DNA from: Rhizobium mongolense subsp. loessense | GTDB taxonomy: Bacteria; Pseudomonadota; Alphaproteobacteria; Rhizobiales; Rhizobiaceae | Assembly: GCF_900099775.1 (NCBI RefSeq) | Contig: NZ_FMTM01000001.1 | Coordinates: 1,462,120 to 1,526,119, forward strand | Direction: 5' to 3' | Length of the DNA stretch: 64,000 nucleotides | Part shown: one piece after another, positions 1 to 8,381 of the stretch | How positions within the stretch are numbered: the stretch's first letter is position 1 | Layout of the letters: every line of letters begins with the position of its first letter | Notes under the pieces: generated by a model | Databases searched by the model: none | The model's input: the letters and a program-made list of their open reading frames with translations, nothing else | What the model was told of the DNA's origin: nothing | Translations under genes and position numbers: made by a program

Positions 1-157
1 GCGCCTGGATGATCATGGTCTTGATCGTGAAGTCCGGGTCTTCTTCACGGCCGAGACCGATGTAGGAAACCACGCCGGCAAGAATGAAGACGATCATGAA
101 ATACCAGACGAGCGAACGGTGCTCGAGCGCCCAGTCGGAAAGATTGAATTTTTTCAC
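1..157 (-). CDS. RND efflux pump inner-membrane permease, N-terminal part (runs off window)
   Basis: The first about 52 residues are visible, starting at a GTG and reading VKKFNLSDWALEHRS, then a hydrophobic segment (LVWYFMIVFILAGVVSYIGL) and REEDPDFTIKTMIIQA. This matches the N-terminus of AcrB/MexB-like RND transporters, where the first membrane helix is followed by the conserved ExxDP(x)F element. The GTG start overlaps the stop of the upstream adaptor gene as GTGA, so translation is probably coupled. It would be the proton-driven inner-membrane pump of the tripartite efflux system encoded by this operon. The rest of the gene lies outside the window; substrate is unknown. Confidence 0.85.
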   Translation of the reverse strand, partial: MKKFNLSDWALEHRSLVWYFMIVFILAGVVSYIGLGREEDPDFTIKTMIIQA

Positions 158-1242
158 GGGTTTTCCCCTTGATCCACCCTGACAGCCTGGCCGTCAGTAA
201 GCTTGTGAACACCTGCAACGACGACGCGTTCGCCTGGATTGACGCCTTCAGCGATGCGAATGGTGCCTCCTTCCGCAAGGTCTCCGTCCATCTTGATCGC
301 CCGAATGGAGACCTTGCCGGCCGTCGTATCGACGACCCAGACATTCGGTTTCCCATCCTTCATCAGCACCGAGGACGATGGGAGCAGGATCCGCGGCTGG
401 GCGGCAATGGTCGCAGTGGCCGTCACGACCGCGCCGAGGCGAAACGCCGCTGGCGGGTTGACGAGCGTTATCTTCGTGCGGCGTGTTCGGGTCGTGGTCT
501 CGGCTTCGGGTGCAATTTCTCTAACGACACCGCTCGCGCGAATGGTTGGATCTAGCTGGAGGGAGATCTCGAAGGGTGATCCCACCTTGAGGCCGTCGAA
601 GCTCGCATCCGGTATATCAATGACCGCATCCCGCTGATCGGGACGGGCGATGGTGGCTATGCTCTGGCCTGCGGCGACAACCTGGCCCACTTCCGCAGAG
701 GTGGCCGTCACAACGCCATCGAATTCTGCGCGAAGCTGCGCATAGCTCAATTGTTCTTCGGCCTTGTCCAGATTGGCCTGCCCTTTTGCAACCGCAGCAA
801 CGGCACTCCGCCGCCCCAGTTGAGCCTCCTCGAAAGCGGCCTCGCTTCCAGACCTTGTTTCGGTCAGACTCCGTTGCCGCTCTTCCGTGGAGACAGCATT
901 TGTCAGCTGTGCCTGTGCATTGGAGAGCTCGGACTGCGCACTTCTGAGCGCAAGCTCTAGCGCCAGCGGATCAATGGCGGCAACGACGTCACCTTTCTTG
1001 ACGATGTCGCCGACGCTGACCTTGCGGGCTATCACCCGTCCGAGGACGCGAAATCCAAGTTCGGTCTCGATCTTGGCCTCGACTGTGCCTGGCAGGCTCA
1101 GGGACGAAGCGGCTGTTGATTTGGCGACAACGGAAAGAACGGGGCGGGGCGGTTCCTCACGCGCTTCATCCTGCCCCTGGCAAGATGACAGCGCCAGCAA
1201 TGGCCCAAGGAGCAGGAGCCCGAGTGTTAAACGGATACTCAT
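154..1242 (-). CDS. RND efflux periplasmic adaptor (MFP) lipoprotein, second of pair
   Basis: This 362-residue protein is a membrane-fusion adaptor that would link the inner-membrane RND pump to an outer-membrane channel. The N-terminus has a lipoprotein signal with lipobox LSSC (cysteine near residue 21). It is followed by a barrel-sandwich/lipoyl half (LGRVIARKVSVGDIVKKGDVV), a helical hairpin rich in Ala/Gln/Glu, the second lipoyl half (AEFDGVVTATSAEVGQVV) and a beta-barrel. It overlaps the preceding adaptor gene by 4 bases and the pump gene by 4 bases, giving a tight three-gene operon. Two different adaptors in front of one RND pump is a recurrent arrangement in rhizobia. Probably controlled by the divergent TetR repressor. 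Confidence 0.9.
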   Translation of the reverse strand: MSIRLTLGLLLLGPLLALSSCQGQDEAREEPPRPVLSVVAKSTAASSLSLPGTVEAKIETELGFRVLGRVIARKVSVGDIVKKGDVVAAIDPLALELALRSAQSELSNAQAQLTNAVSTEERQRSLTETRSGSEAAFEEAQLGRRSAVAAVAKGQANLDKAEEQLSYAQLRAEFDGVVTATSAEVGQVVAAGQSIATIARPDQRDAVIDIPDASFDGLKVGSPFEISLQLDPTIRASGVVREIAPEAETTTRTRRTKITLVNPPAAFRLGAVVTATATIAAQPRILLPSSSVLMKDGKPNVWVVDTTAGKVSIRAIKMDGDLAEGGTIRIAEGVNPGERVVVAGVHKLTDGQAVRVDQGENP

Positions 1243-2315
1243 TTCGCGGCTTCCTTGTCATATGAGACGACCTCGTTGGGCCGTAGGAATTTGGTTCCAT
1301 CGGATACGACGATTTCACCTGGAGACACCCCCGTGCGCACGGCGAAGCGGCCGGTCCCATAGCTGGAAACATCAACCGGCCGGATGGACACGCTGGACGA
1401 CGACGGGTCCACGACCCAAACGGCAGGCTGGCCACCCTTCGAGGCCATTGCCGACCATGGCAGTTCGATTGTGTCCTGTGAGATGGAACGGAAGGAGCCG
1501 ACGACTGGAGCGCCAAGCGACATGTCCGGCGCCCCTTCGAGACCCACCTTCACCCTGATCGTTCCGGTCGATGAGTCGATAGTTGGCGAGATCTCGCGTA
1601 CAGCCGCATCTACTTTCCGGGATGGGGTCGAAAGCAGGCCAACCGTGACTTTGTCCTCAAGCTTTCGTCCGAGATAGAGGGATTCAAAGACGTTGAAGAC
1701 CGCGTCACGCGGTCCTTCATGGGCAAGCGTGAAGATCCGTTGCGCAGCCTGCGCGACCTGACCGATCTCGGCGTTTCGCGCCGTGATCACGCCGTCGGCA
1801 TCGGCGCGCAGCTCCGTGTAAGAGAAAGCGTCTCGCGCCGTGTCGAGCTGGGCTTGCGCCGATTTCAGGCTTCCTTGGGCCGTTAGCAGCGCCTCCTGGG
1901 CCTGATCAAGTGCCGCACGGGTCGTGACCTGAGCCTTAAAGAGATTCTGCTGCCGACTGAAGGCTAACTGGGCTTGGGTCTGCTGGGCTTGAGCTGACTG
2001 CAGGTTCGCTGTGGCGACATCCAGATCGGCCTTCTGTTCCTCAGCGTCGATGCGCGCAAGCACCTGCCCTGCCTTTACGAACGCGCCAACATCGACAAGG
2101 CGCTCGACGATCCGTCCGCTGACCCTGAAGGACAGGTCGCTCTGCACGCGGGCGCTTACCTCGCCGGTTATGAAGTTGATTTCGCCGACAGGTGCAGTCT
2201 TCACGACGACAGTCTCCACCCGCTTGGGCTTCACTTCATTCGTGGCCTGCTTTTCGCATGACGAAAGCGCGACTGCGCCTATGGCCAGCAAGGCGGCAAC
2301 AAGGATAGTTCTCAT
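1239..2315 (-). CDS. RND efflux periplasmic adaptor (MFP) lipoprotein, first of pair
   Basis: A 358-residue adaptor of the HlyD/AcrA family. I start it at the ATG giving MRTILVAALLAIGAVALSSC because an AGAGG ribosome site sits 7 bases upstream. This start also places a classic lipobox (LSSC, Cys at about residue 20) at the end of the signal peptide. A longer start at 2366 would run into the operator. Domains: lipoyl half with GRIVERLVDVGAFVKAGQVLARID, coiled-coil hairpin with repeated LQSAQAQQTQAQ-type heptads, second lipoyl half (ADADGVITARNAEIGQV), beta-barrel. It is the first gene of the efflux operon and shares only family-level similarity with the next adaptor, so the pair may form a mixed hexamer or serve two conditions (inference). 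Confidence 0.9.
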   Translation of the reverse strand: MRTILVAALLAIGAVALSSCEKQATNEVKPKRVETVVVKTAPVGEINFITGEVSARVQSDLSFRVSGRIVERLVDVGAFVKAGQVLARIDAEEQKADLDVATANLQSAQAQQTQAQLAFSRQQNLFKAQVTTRAALDQAQEALLTAQGSLKSAQAQLDTARDAFSYTELRADADGVITARNAEIGQVAQAAQRIFTLAHEGPRDAVFNVFESLYLGRKLEDKVTVGLLSTPSRKVDAAVREISPTIDSSTGTIRVKVGLEGAPDMSLGAPVVGSFRSISQDTIELPWSAMASKGGQPAVWVVDPSSSSVSIRPVDVSSYGTGRFAVRTGVSPGEIVVSDGTKFLRPNEVVSYDKEAAK

Positions 2316-2353
2316 GAATTGACCTCTTGCATCCGTTCGCGCGACCGATATAA

Positions 2354-2373
2354 TTGACTGACTCATTAGTCAA
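2354..2373. promoter_or_regulatory. Palindromic operator between the efflux operon and its TetR gene
   Basis: TTGACT, 8 bases, AGTCAA: perfect 6-bp arms in a 20-bp element located between the divergent adaptor gene (start 2315) and tetR gene (start 2440). TetR/AcrR repressors of efflux pumps normally bind such a site and control both directions. The placement and symmetry are seen directly; the assignment to this TetR protein is inferred. Confidence 0.7.
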
Positions 2374-2439
2374 TAGAAATTGCGGGAAGATTGCCTGATG
2401 CCGAGCCACGGAACGACAAGGACCGCTCAAAGGTGAGAC

Positions 2440-3057
2440 ATGCCTGATACAAAGAAACTGACGCGTGCGGAGCAGAAAGCTCGCCGCCCTGCACAGATTC
2501 TCGATGCGGCCTTTGAGGAGTTCGTGGAACGCGGCTACGTGGCGACCCGCGTTGAAGACATCGCTGACAGGGTCGGAGTAACGAAGGGGACGATTTACGT
2601 TTACTTCGAAACCAAGGAGCAGCTTTTTGAAGCAATGATCCGGCACATCTCCGTGCCGTTCGAAGATCTCCTGGCTAGTGCCCATGAGCTAAGCGGAACA
2701 TGTTCGGAGCGGCTCGAGGGCCTGATAGCGATGCTCTACGATCGCATTGTCGAGAACCGCAGATTGCGGGAACTGATGAGGTTCGTCATCGCGGAAGGAT
2801 CACGGTTTCCCCAAGTCGTCGATCGGCACCACGAAGAGTTCATCGACCCACTCAACGCTTATCTGCAATCCCTCATCGATGAGGGTGTGAAGCACGGGGA
2901 GTTCCGGCCGGCGCCAGCCGCATTCGCCGACGCGGTAGTGGCTCCTGCCATCGCCATGCTGATTTTCAAGCTCATCTTCAATGATCGAAGAACTCTGGAT
3001 AAGACGACGTACCTGGAAGCGCATGTCGATCTCATTTTGCATGGTCTAATGGCTTGA
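2440..3057 (+). CDS. TetR/AcrR-family transcriptional repressor of the efflux operon
   Basis: A 205-residue protein with a TetR helix-turn-helix in residues about 12-60: ILDAAFEEFVERGYVATRVE, then IADRVGVTKGTIYVYFETKEQLFEAM, which holds the typical G-T-(I/L)-Y-x-Y-F recognition helix. The remaining 140 residues are the helical ligand-binding and dimer domain. It is transcribed away from the two-adaptor RND operon and a palindrome lies between them, which is the standard layout for a local repressor released by a pump substrate. Length matches the family. The inducing compound cannot be read from the sequence. Confidence 0.92.
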   Translation: MPDTKKLTRAEQKARRPAQILDAAFEEFVERGYVATRVEDIADRVGVTKGTIYVYFETKEQLFEAMIRHISVPFEDLLASAHELSGTCSERLEGLIAMLYDRIVENRRLRELMRFVIAEGSRFPQVVDRHHEEFIDPLNAYLQSLIDEGVKHGEFRPAPAAFADAVVAPAIAMLIFKLIFNDRRTLDKTTYLEAHVDLILHGLMA

Positions 3058-3385
3058 CCGCCTCATTCGCCCAGAACTAAGCCCCAACTCAGGGCTGTCG
3101 CTGCGTCTTATCCCATAAATGCATAGTCCTTGAATATCTGGCTCTTGGCGGTTGTCGCCGCTGTGTCTCGAAGACGATTGCGGCGTGTTGTAACGTTTGG
3201 TTGCGGGGGCCTGAATGCACAGAGATTTGTACATTTTGGTCATGGATCGGAAGGACCAGCCGGCAAAGTGATATTCGGCGGGACCGCGGCGGCTGGTCAC
3301 CACGGCGAAATTCGACTCCTTATTTTTTTCGGAGACGTCGGCGATACCTCAGAAGGTTCGCGGCCCGCGGAGGGTAATCAATGGG
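3058..3385. other. Intergenic region with a tRNA-end repeat
   Basis: No convincing gene lies here. A short hairpin (AGCCC/GGGCT at 3080-3096) follows the tetR stop without a T tract, so it is at best a weak terminator. The main recognisable object is repeat copy A at 3196-3237. Confidence 0.6.
3196..3237 (+). repeat. Repeat copy A carrying the tRNA-fMet 3' end
   Basis: TTTGGTTGCGGGGGC is identical to the 3' end of the tRNA-fMet gene at 63705 plus adjacent bases (TGG is the complement of the CCA end). It is followed by CTGA, seven variable bases and GAGATTTGTA. Copies B (15091) and C (53239) have the same layout with exactly the same spacing. It may be an attachment-site relic or a member of a dispersed repeat family. 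Confidence 0.6.
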
Positions 3386-4135
3386 CTAACTTCGGTTCTC
3401 CAAGCGGTTTGTTTTGCGCCACTCTTCGTATTCTCCGCGGGCATCGTCATGCAGCGGATAGTAGCGCTGCAACGACCCGCCTTCCATGAGCTTCACTCGC
3501 GAGAACTCCTCCCAATCGTGATGCTTTTGCGACTCTTCGATTACCTTCGCGGCCATTGCGACTGGAAGCACCACCACCCCGTCATCGTCGGCGACGATGA
3601 TGTCGCCGGGGATGACCGTGACACCGCCGCAGGCAATCGGAACGTTGACCGCATTCGGATAGATGCTGGTCTGCACATGATAGTTGGGAGTCCAGCCACG
3701 TAGCCATAGGGGGAGATCTAGCTTCTCGACATTGGGCCGATCGCGCATGCACCCATCGATCACGATGCCAGCGCCGCCTCTGCCTTTGAAATAGGTCGAC
3801 ATCATATCGCCAAAGACGCCCGAACTCATGTCGCCGCGCGCGTCGACCACCACAACATCGCCCTCCTGCACGTGATAGAGCACGTGCCGGTGCAACTGCG
3901 TCTCCGGATCGGCATATTCTCCCTCGGTGAAGAGGTCCGGCCGCTGCGGCATGAACTGGAGCGTCAGCGCCGGCCCGACGATCGACTTCCCGCGGTTCTG
4001 CGGCACGGGACCGACCATGTGCGGATTGCGGAAGCCCATGTGGCCAAGCGTGCCGGAAACCGTCGCGGCGCCGATTTCCTTCAGTGCGTCGATCAGCTCT
4101 TTGGTCGGTCGCGTTATGTCGGGTGTATGCGTCAT
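3386..4135 (-). CDS. RraA-like / HMG-CHA aldolase-family protein
   Basis: A 249-residue member of the RraA-like fold, which includes class II pyruvate aldolases (4-hydroxy-4-methyl-2-oxoglutarate/CHA aldolase) and the RNase E inhibitor RraA. The aldolase signature G-D-x20-R-D is exact: FGDMMSTYF begins it and GCMRD ends it, near residues 107-129. The acidic residue normally two positions further on is Asn here (RDRPN). It is the last gene of the sugar-import operon, 21 bases after the dehydratase, so a role in cleaving or decarboxylating the 2-keto-3-deoxy acid made by that enzyme is more likely than RNase control. Exact substrate unknown. Confidence 0.75.
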   Translation of the reverse strand: MTHTPDITRPTKELIDALKEIGAATVSGTLGHMGFRNPHMVGPVPQNRGKSIVGPALTLQFMPQRPDLFTEGEYADPETQLHRHVLYHVQEGDVVVVDARGDMSSGVFGDMMSTYFKGRGGAGIVIDGCMRDRPNVEKLDLPLWLRGWTPNYHVQTSIYPNAVNVPIACGGVTVIPGDIIVADDDGVVVLPVAMAAKVIEESQKHHDWEEFSRVKLMEGGSLQRYYPLHDDARGEYEEWRKTNRLENRS

Positions 4136-4156
4136 TTTAGGCTCCGGTGGATGAAA

Positions 4157-5320
4157 CTACCAGTTCGTGACAGAACCGTCGCGGCGCTTTAGGTGAGGCG
4201 CTTCCCAGAAACGAAAGCTCTCCGCCTTGACCGCCTCTTCGTTGACCTCGACGCCGAGCCCCGGCAGATCGCTGACCGGATAGTCGGGTCCGTCGAGCCG
4301 TGGTTGCACGGGGAAGAAGTCGGAATTATCGAAGCCCAGCTTTGCTTCGGGAGCCCTGGTCTCGAGCCAGGCGAAATTCGCCACCGCGGCGGCGAGATGG
4401 ATGGTCGCGGCCGTGCAGACTGGGCCGAGGGGGTTGTGGGGCATCAGGTCCACATAGTGCGCCTCGCTCCAACCGGCGACCTTCATCGCTTCGGTGAGCC
4501 CGCCAACATTGCAAACATCGAGCCGGTTGAACTGATGGATACCACGCTCGACGTAGGGCAGGAATTGCCACTTGCTGGCAAATTCCTCGCCGATGGCGAA
4601 GGGGATGTCGGTCATCGTGCGCAGGGATTCGTAGGCCTCGGGTGTTTCATCTCGTATCGGCTCCTCGAGGAAATCAAGCACGCCACGGCCGAGCTTGTTA
4701 CAGAAGCTCGCCGCCTCTGCCACCGACAGCCGATGATGATAGTCGATGCCGAGGACGACCTCGTCGCCCAGCGCCTCACGCGCCTTATTCAGCATAGTTG
4801 CGGTCGCGCCGATCGACTCCCGCGGCTCAAAGATGTCCTTGCTGTTTTGCCCGATGGGAAAGAAGCGGATCGCCTGCCACCCTTGTTCGCGTAGTTCGCG
4901 GGCTCGTTCGATGGCAACATCGCCCTCGGCCTCGTCACCTGTCGAGGCGAAGGTAGGAATTCGGTCGCGCTGCTTACCGCCCAACAGTTCGTAGGCCGGC
5001 ACTCCCAGCGCCTTGCCCTTGATGTCGTGAAGGGCAATGTCGATCGCGGAAATCGCGGCCTGCAGAACGCGCCCGCCTTCGAAGTATTGGCTGCGATAAA
5101 CTTCTTGCCAGATCCGACCAATCTGCATCGGATCGCGGCCGATGAGAAACTCGCGATAGTGCTCGATCGCGCCGGCCACGGCCTTTTCGCGACCGCTCAA
5201 GCCGCTCTCGCCCCAGCCGAAAATGCCGTTGTCGGTCTCGACCTTAACCAGCATCTGGTTGCGCGTTCCCACCCATACTGGATAGGGCTTGATTGCCGTG
5301 ATTTTAAGCTTCGTAGTCAT
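4157..5320 (-). CDS. Enolase-superfamily acid-sugar dehydratase, D-galactonate dehydratase-like
   Basis: A 387-residue enzyme of the mandelate racemase/muconate lactonizing family. The predicted metal ligands are D193, E219 and E245, with H195 as acid and H295 as base (motifs GIDYHH, FLEEPI, IGEEF, MPHNPLGP). The spacing equals that of E. coli DgoD (D183, H185, E209, E235, H285) shifted by ten. It would dehydrate an aldonic acid to a 2-keto-3-deoxy acid. A GAGGG ribosome site lies 6 bases before the ATG. It sits 32 bases downstream of the ABC ATPase gene in the import operon and directly before the aldolase-like gene. Substrate within the aldonate group is not fixed by sequence alone. Confidence 0.85.
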   Translation of the reverse strand: MTTKLKITAIKPYPVWVGTRNQMLVKVETDNGIFGWGESGLSGREKAVAGAIEHYREFLIGRDPMQIGRIWQEVYRSQYFEGGRVLQAAISAIDIALHDIKGKALGVPAYELLGGKQRDRIPTFASTGDEAEGDVAIERARELREQGWQAIRFFPIGQNSKDIFEPRESIGATATMLNKAREALGDEVVLGIDYHHRLSVAEAASFCNKLGRGVLDFLEEPIRDETPEAYESLRTMTDIPFAIGEEFASKWQFLPYVERGIHQFNRLDVCNVGGLTEAMKVAGWSEAHYVDLMPHNPLGPVCTAATIHLAAAVANFAWLETRAPEAKLGFDNSDFFPVQPRLDGPDYPVSDLPGLGVEVNEEAVKAESFRFWEAPHLKRRDGSVTNW

Positions 5321-5352
5321 TCACGCCCTCGTTCGCACGCATCGGCTCTGTC

Positions 5353-6450
5353 TCAGTGGGCCTTGAGGGCCATTTCTGTTTCGCCGTCGAACAGATGCAT
5401 CCGCTCCTGATCGAACTCGAGCCAAATCTGTTCGTCGGGCGCGACGGCAATGGTCGGCGGCACGCTGACGTTGACGATGGCGCCAGACAAAAACGCCTGA
5501 ACAAAGGTGACGTCTCCGGTCGGCTCGACCGTGTAGGCCTTGGCAGGGATGCTGCCTGGCACCGCACTCTTGTGCAGCTTGATCGTCGAGTGACGTGCGC
5601 CGAGCACGACTTTCTTGGTCGTTGCCCTCGCGACCTTCTGCGCGTTGTTTGGCGAAAGCTCGAGGCGCCAGCCCTCCGCACTCGTCAACACAGTGTTGCC
5701 GCTTGCCGTTGATGCCTCCAGCGGAACAAGGCTCATTGCCGGGCTGCCGACGAAGCTGGCGACGAACATGTTCACCGGATGGGCAAAGACCTGCGCCGGC
5801 GAATCGTATTGCTGCAGGTAGCCGCCGTTCATCACCGCCATCCTGTCGGCCATGGTTACCGCTTCGAGCTGGTCGTGCGTCACGTAGATGATCGTCGCCT
5901 TGAGGTCCTGGTGGAAACGCTTGATTTCCGACCGCATCTGCACGCGCAGCTTTGCGTCGAGGTTGGAGAGTGGTTCATCCATCAGGAATACCGCCGGGTC
6001 GCGAACGAGGGCACGGCCCAGGGCGACGCGCTGCTGTTGACCGCCCGAAAGTTCGCGCGGCTTGCGCTCGAGCAACTGCGTCATGTCGAGCACGCGCGCT
6101 GCTTCCTTGACCTTCTTGTCGATCTCGTCCCTTGGCAGTTTGCGCATCTGCAGCGGGAAAGCCAGATTTTTATAGACAGATTTCTGCGGATAGAGCGCGT
6201 AGTTCTGGAACACCATTGCGATGTCGCGGTCCTTGGGGTCGAGGTCGTTGACCACCCGGTCGCCGATGACGATGTCGCCAGATGTGATGGGGATGAGCCC
6301 CGCCACAAGATTGAGCGTGGTTGTCTTGCCGCAGCCTGAAGGGCCGACGAGCGCAACAAATTCGCCGTCATTGACCGTCAGCGAAACATCGTTGACAGCT
6401 TTGAAACTGCCATAGGTCTTGACAAGATCTTTGAGGACCACGTGGGCCAC
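5353..6450 (-). CDS. Sugar ABC transporter ATPase, MalK/UgpC type
   Basis: A 365-residue cytoplasmic ATPase powering the adjacent sugar importer. Walker A is GPSGCGKTT (about residue 38), the signature is LSGGQQQR (about 133) and Walker B is VFLMDEPLSNLDAK (about 153), followed by the regulatory OB-type C-terminal domain typical of MalK/UgpC (WLEFDQERMHLFDGETE). I choose a GTG start because an AGGGAG site sits about 6 bases before it; the TTG two codons upstream would overlap that site. It lies 10 bases after the second permease gene and precedes the dehydratase, so import and first catabolic step are co-transcribed. Confidence 0.93.
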   Translation of the reverse strand: MAHVVLKDLVKTYGSFKAVNDVSLTVNDGEFVALVGPSGCGKTTTLNLVAGLIPITSGDIVIGDRVVNDLDPKDRDIAMVFQNYALYPQKSVYKNLAFPLQMRKLPRDEIDKKVKEAARVLDMTQLLERKPRELSGGQQQRVALGRALVRDPAVFLMDEPLSNLDAKLRVQMRSEIKRFHQDLKATIIYVTHDQLEAVTMADRMAVMNGGYLQQYDSPAQVFAHPVNMFVASFVGSPAMSLVPLEASTASGNTVLTSAEGWRLELSPNNAQKVARATTKKVVLGARHSTIKLHKSAVPGSIPAKAYTVEPTGDVTFVQAFLSGAIVNVSVPPTIAVAPDEQIWLEFDQERMHLFDGETEMALKAH

Positions 6451-6460
6451 CGGCAACTCC

Positions 6461-7351
6461 CTAGTGCTTGACTGCGCCCTCAGTAAGGGCGCGTACGAAG
6501 TATCGTTGCAGGACGAGGAACAGGACCACGACGGGCACGCTCATCATAAAGCTGGCCGCCATAAGGCCGGGAAAGTCCGTCGTATTTTCTGAGAAGAAGC
6601 GCTGAATGCCGACCGGCAGTGTCAGCTGCTCGTTCTTGGAGAGGAAGGTGTAGGCGTAGATGTACTCGTTCCAAGCGCCGATGAAGGAATAGATCGCCGT
6701 GGCGATGATTCCTGGCGCCGAGAGCGGCATGACTATCAGGATAAAGGCCTGGAACCTCGTTGCCCCATCGATGCGCGCGGCCTGCTCGAGTTGCACCGGG
6801 ATGTTGTCGTAGAAGCCCTTGAGGAGCCAGATTGCCAGCGGCAGGCCGAAAGTGAGGTAAGTGAGAACGAGCGACCCATGCGTGTTCACCAGCCCGATCG
6901 CGCGCATCAGGATGAAGAGCGGCACGAGAAAGATCACCGCCGGGAACATGTTGCGCAGCAAGACGGCGAAGAACAGAAAGTTCCGGCCCGGGAAAGTGAA
7001 GCGCGAAAACGCATAAGCCGCAGGAACCGCCACGATCACCGAAAGGATGGTCGTGGCAGTGGAGACAAAAAGGCTGTTCCAGAAGAAACGAAGGAAGTCC
7101 TGGCCGACGCTGTTTTGCGGATCGAGCAGCTTCTGGTAGCTGGCAAGAGTGGGTTGGTCCGGCCACCATTGCGGCGGGAATTGCATGGCCGCGAAGCCGG
7201 ACTTGATCGAGGTGATCAGCATCCAGATCATCGGCAATGCGGTGTAAAGCAGCATGAACACAAGGAAGATACGTCCGCCCCACCGCCACCCATCGATGCG
7301 CATACGGTGACGCGCCTGGCCTCGAGAAGCAGTCTCGGCAATCGTGCTCAT
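6461..7351 (-). CDS. Sugar ABC transporter permease, MalG type
   Basis: A 296-residue inner-membrane permease with six predicted helices and the EAA loop (EQAARIDGATRFQAFILIVMPL). The ATG at 7351 overlaps the stop of the first permease as ATGA, which identifies the true start: MSTIAETASRGQARHRMRID precedes the first helix (IFLVFMLLYTALPMIWML). Longer readings upstream only extend antisense-like sequence through the neighbouring gene. It pairs with the MalF-type permease to form the membrane channel. Confidence 0.93.
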   Translation of the reverse strand: MSTIAETASRGQARHRMRIDGWRWGGRIFLVFMLLYTALPMIWMLITSIKSGFAAMQFPPQWWPDQPTLASYQKLLDPQNSVGQDFLRFFWNSLFVSTATTILSVIVAVPAAYAFSRFTFPGRNFLFFAVLLRNMFPAVIFLVPLFILMRAIGLVNTHGSLVLTYLTFGLPLAIWLLKGFYDNIPVQLEQAARIDGATRFQAFILIVMPLSAPGIIATAIYSFIGAWNEYIYAYTFLSKNEQLTLPVGIQRFFSENTTDFPGLMAASFMMSVPVVVLFLVLQRYFVRALTEGAVKH

Positions 7352-8307
7352 TCGCTCCCACCCTTCTGGTCGTTGCCGCTCAGCGCACGAACGTAGAAGT
7401 AGCCGAGCGACATCAGGATCAGGAACAGCAGCACCGAATAGGCCGATGCCACCCCCCAGCGCTGGCGGCCGAAGGCGAGTTCGTAAATGTGGGTGATCCA
7501 GATATGCGATGCGTTCGACGGCCCGCCGCCGGTCATGATCCAGGGGATGATGAACGAATTGAAGTTGGCCACAGCCAGCAGAAGGATCGTCACCGTCGAG
7601 ACGTTTCTCAAGTGCGGAAAGGTGACGTGCCAGAACCGCTGCCATGCATTGGCTCCGTCGACTTTTGCGGCGCGCAGCAACTGGTCGGGAACCGTCTGCA
7701 GGCCAGCCATCATCATGATCATGGCGAACGGAAACTCTCGCCAGATATTCACGACGATCAGCGAGGGCAGCACGGTACTGACGCTGTCGATGAAATTCGG
7801 TGGCCGGTCGCTCAATCCCAGGCCAACCAGCACTGCGCCAATGATCCCAAAGTCCGAATGGTAGATCCACTTCCAGATATAGGACGCGGCAACCGCGCTG
7901 ATAACCCATGGAATGATCAGGACGGCGCGCAGGATGGCGCGGCCGGCAAAGTCACGATGAAGTGCGAGGGCGCAACCGAACCCCAGGACAAACGCGATGA
8001 TGGTCGATCCCAATGTCCAGATAAGAGTGTTCGAGGTAACCGTCCAGAACACCGGGCTTTTGAGGATGGAAGTGTAGTTGTCGAAACCGACGAAAATCTT
8101 GTCCCGAAGCTGCAGGCCAGGCGGTGTATTGAAGAACGACAGCTCGATCGTGTAATAGATAGGGTAGGCTATGACGATGAGCATGACGGCGATCGCAGGA
8201 AGCACGTACGCGTAGTCAGCGCGATGCTCCCAGATCTTTCGTAGCACTCCGGACCTACGAGGTTGCAGTCGTCGGGGAACCTCGGCCTTCGCAGTCAAGA
8301 TCGTCAC
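7348..8307 (-). CDS. Sugar ABC transporter permease, MalF type
   Basis: A 319-residue permease with six predicted membrane helices (first: YAYVLPAIAVMLIVIAYPIYY) and an EAA motif near LRAAKVDGANAWQRFWHVTFP. It follows the binding-protein gene after a 74-base gap holding a strong hairpin, and overlaps the second permease by 4 bases. With the partner permease and MalK-like ATPase it completes a CUT1-type carbohydrate importer. Confidence 0.93.
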   Translation of the reverse strand: MTILTAKAEVPRRLQPRRSGVLRKIWEHRADYAYVLPAIAVMLIVIAYPIYYTIELSFFNTPPGLQLRDKIFVGFDNYTSILKSPVFWTVTSNTLIWTLGSTIIAFVLGFGCALALHRDFAGRAILRAVLIIPWVISAVAASYIWKWIYHSDFGIIGAVLVGLGLSDRPPNFIDSVSTVLPSLIVVNIWREFPFAMIMMMAGLQTVPDQLLRAAKVDGANAWQRFWHVTFPHLRNVSTVTILLLAVANFNSFIIPWIMTGGGPSNASHIWITHIYELAFGRQRWGVASAYSVLLFLILMSLGYFYVRALSGNDQKGGSE

Positions 8308-8336
8308 TGTGCAGAGCCCTCATCCTTGGGAACGAA

Positions 8337-8363
8337 ACCGGCTGCGATCGATGCGCAGCCGGT
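8337..8363 (-). promoter_or_regulatory. Intercistronic hairpin between binding-protein and permease genes
   Basis: Perfect 10-bp stem ACCGGCTGCG (8337-8346) with CGCAGCCGGT (8354-8363) and a 7-base loop. In transcription direction it is followed by TTTCGTT, a weak T tract. Hairpins at this place in ABC operons (as between malE and malF) keep binding-protein mRNA more abundant than permease mRNA, by partial termination or 3' protection. That role is inferred from position. Confidence 0.65.
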
Positions 8364-8381
8364 CAGATCGTCGGACTTGGA

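Noticed and set aside
3196..3237. A degraded tRNA gene at the repeat copies
   Set aside because: Only the 3' terminal 15 bases match; no anticodon or D arm can be found next to copies A, B or C.
3386..4135. Calling this gene rraA (RNase E inhibitor)
   Set aside because: The aldolase motif and operon context point to sugar catabolism; similarity to RraA is at fold level.
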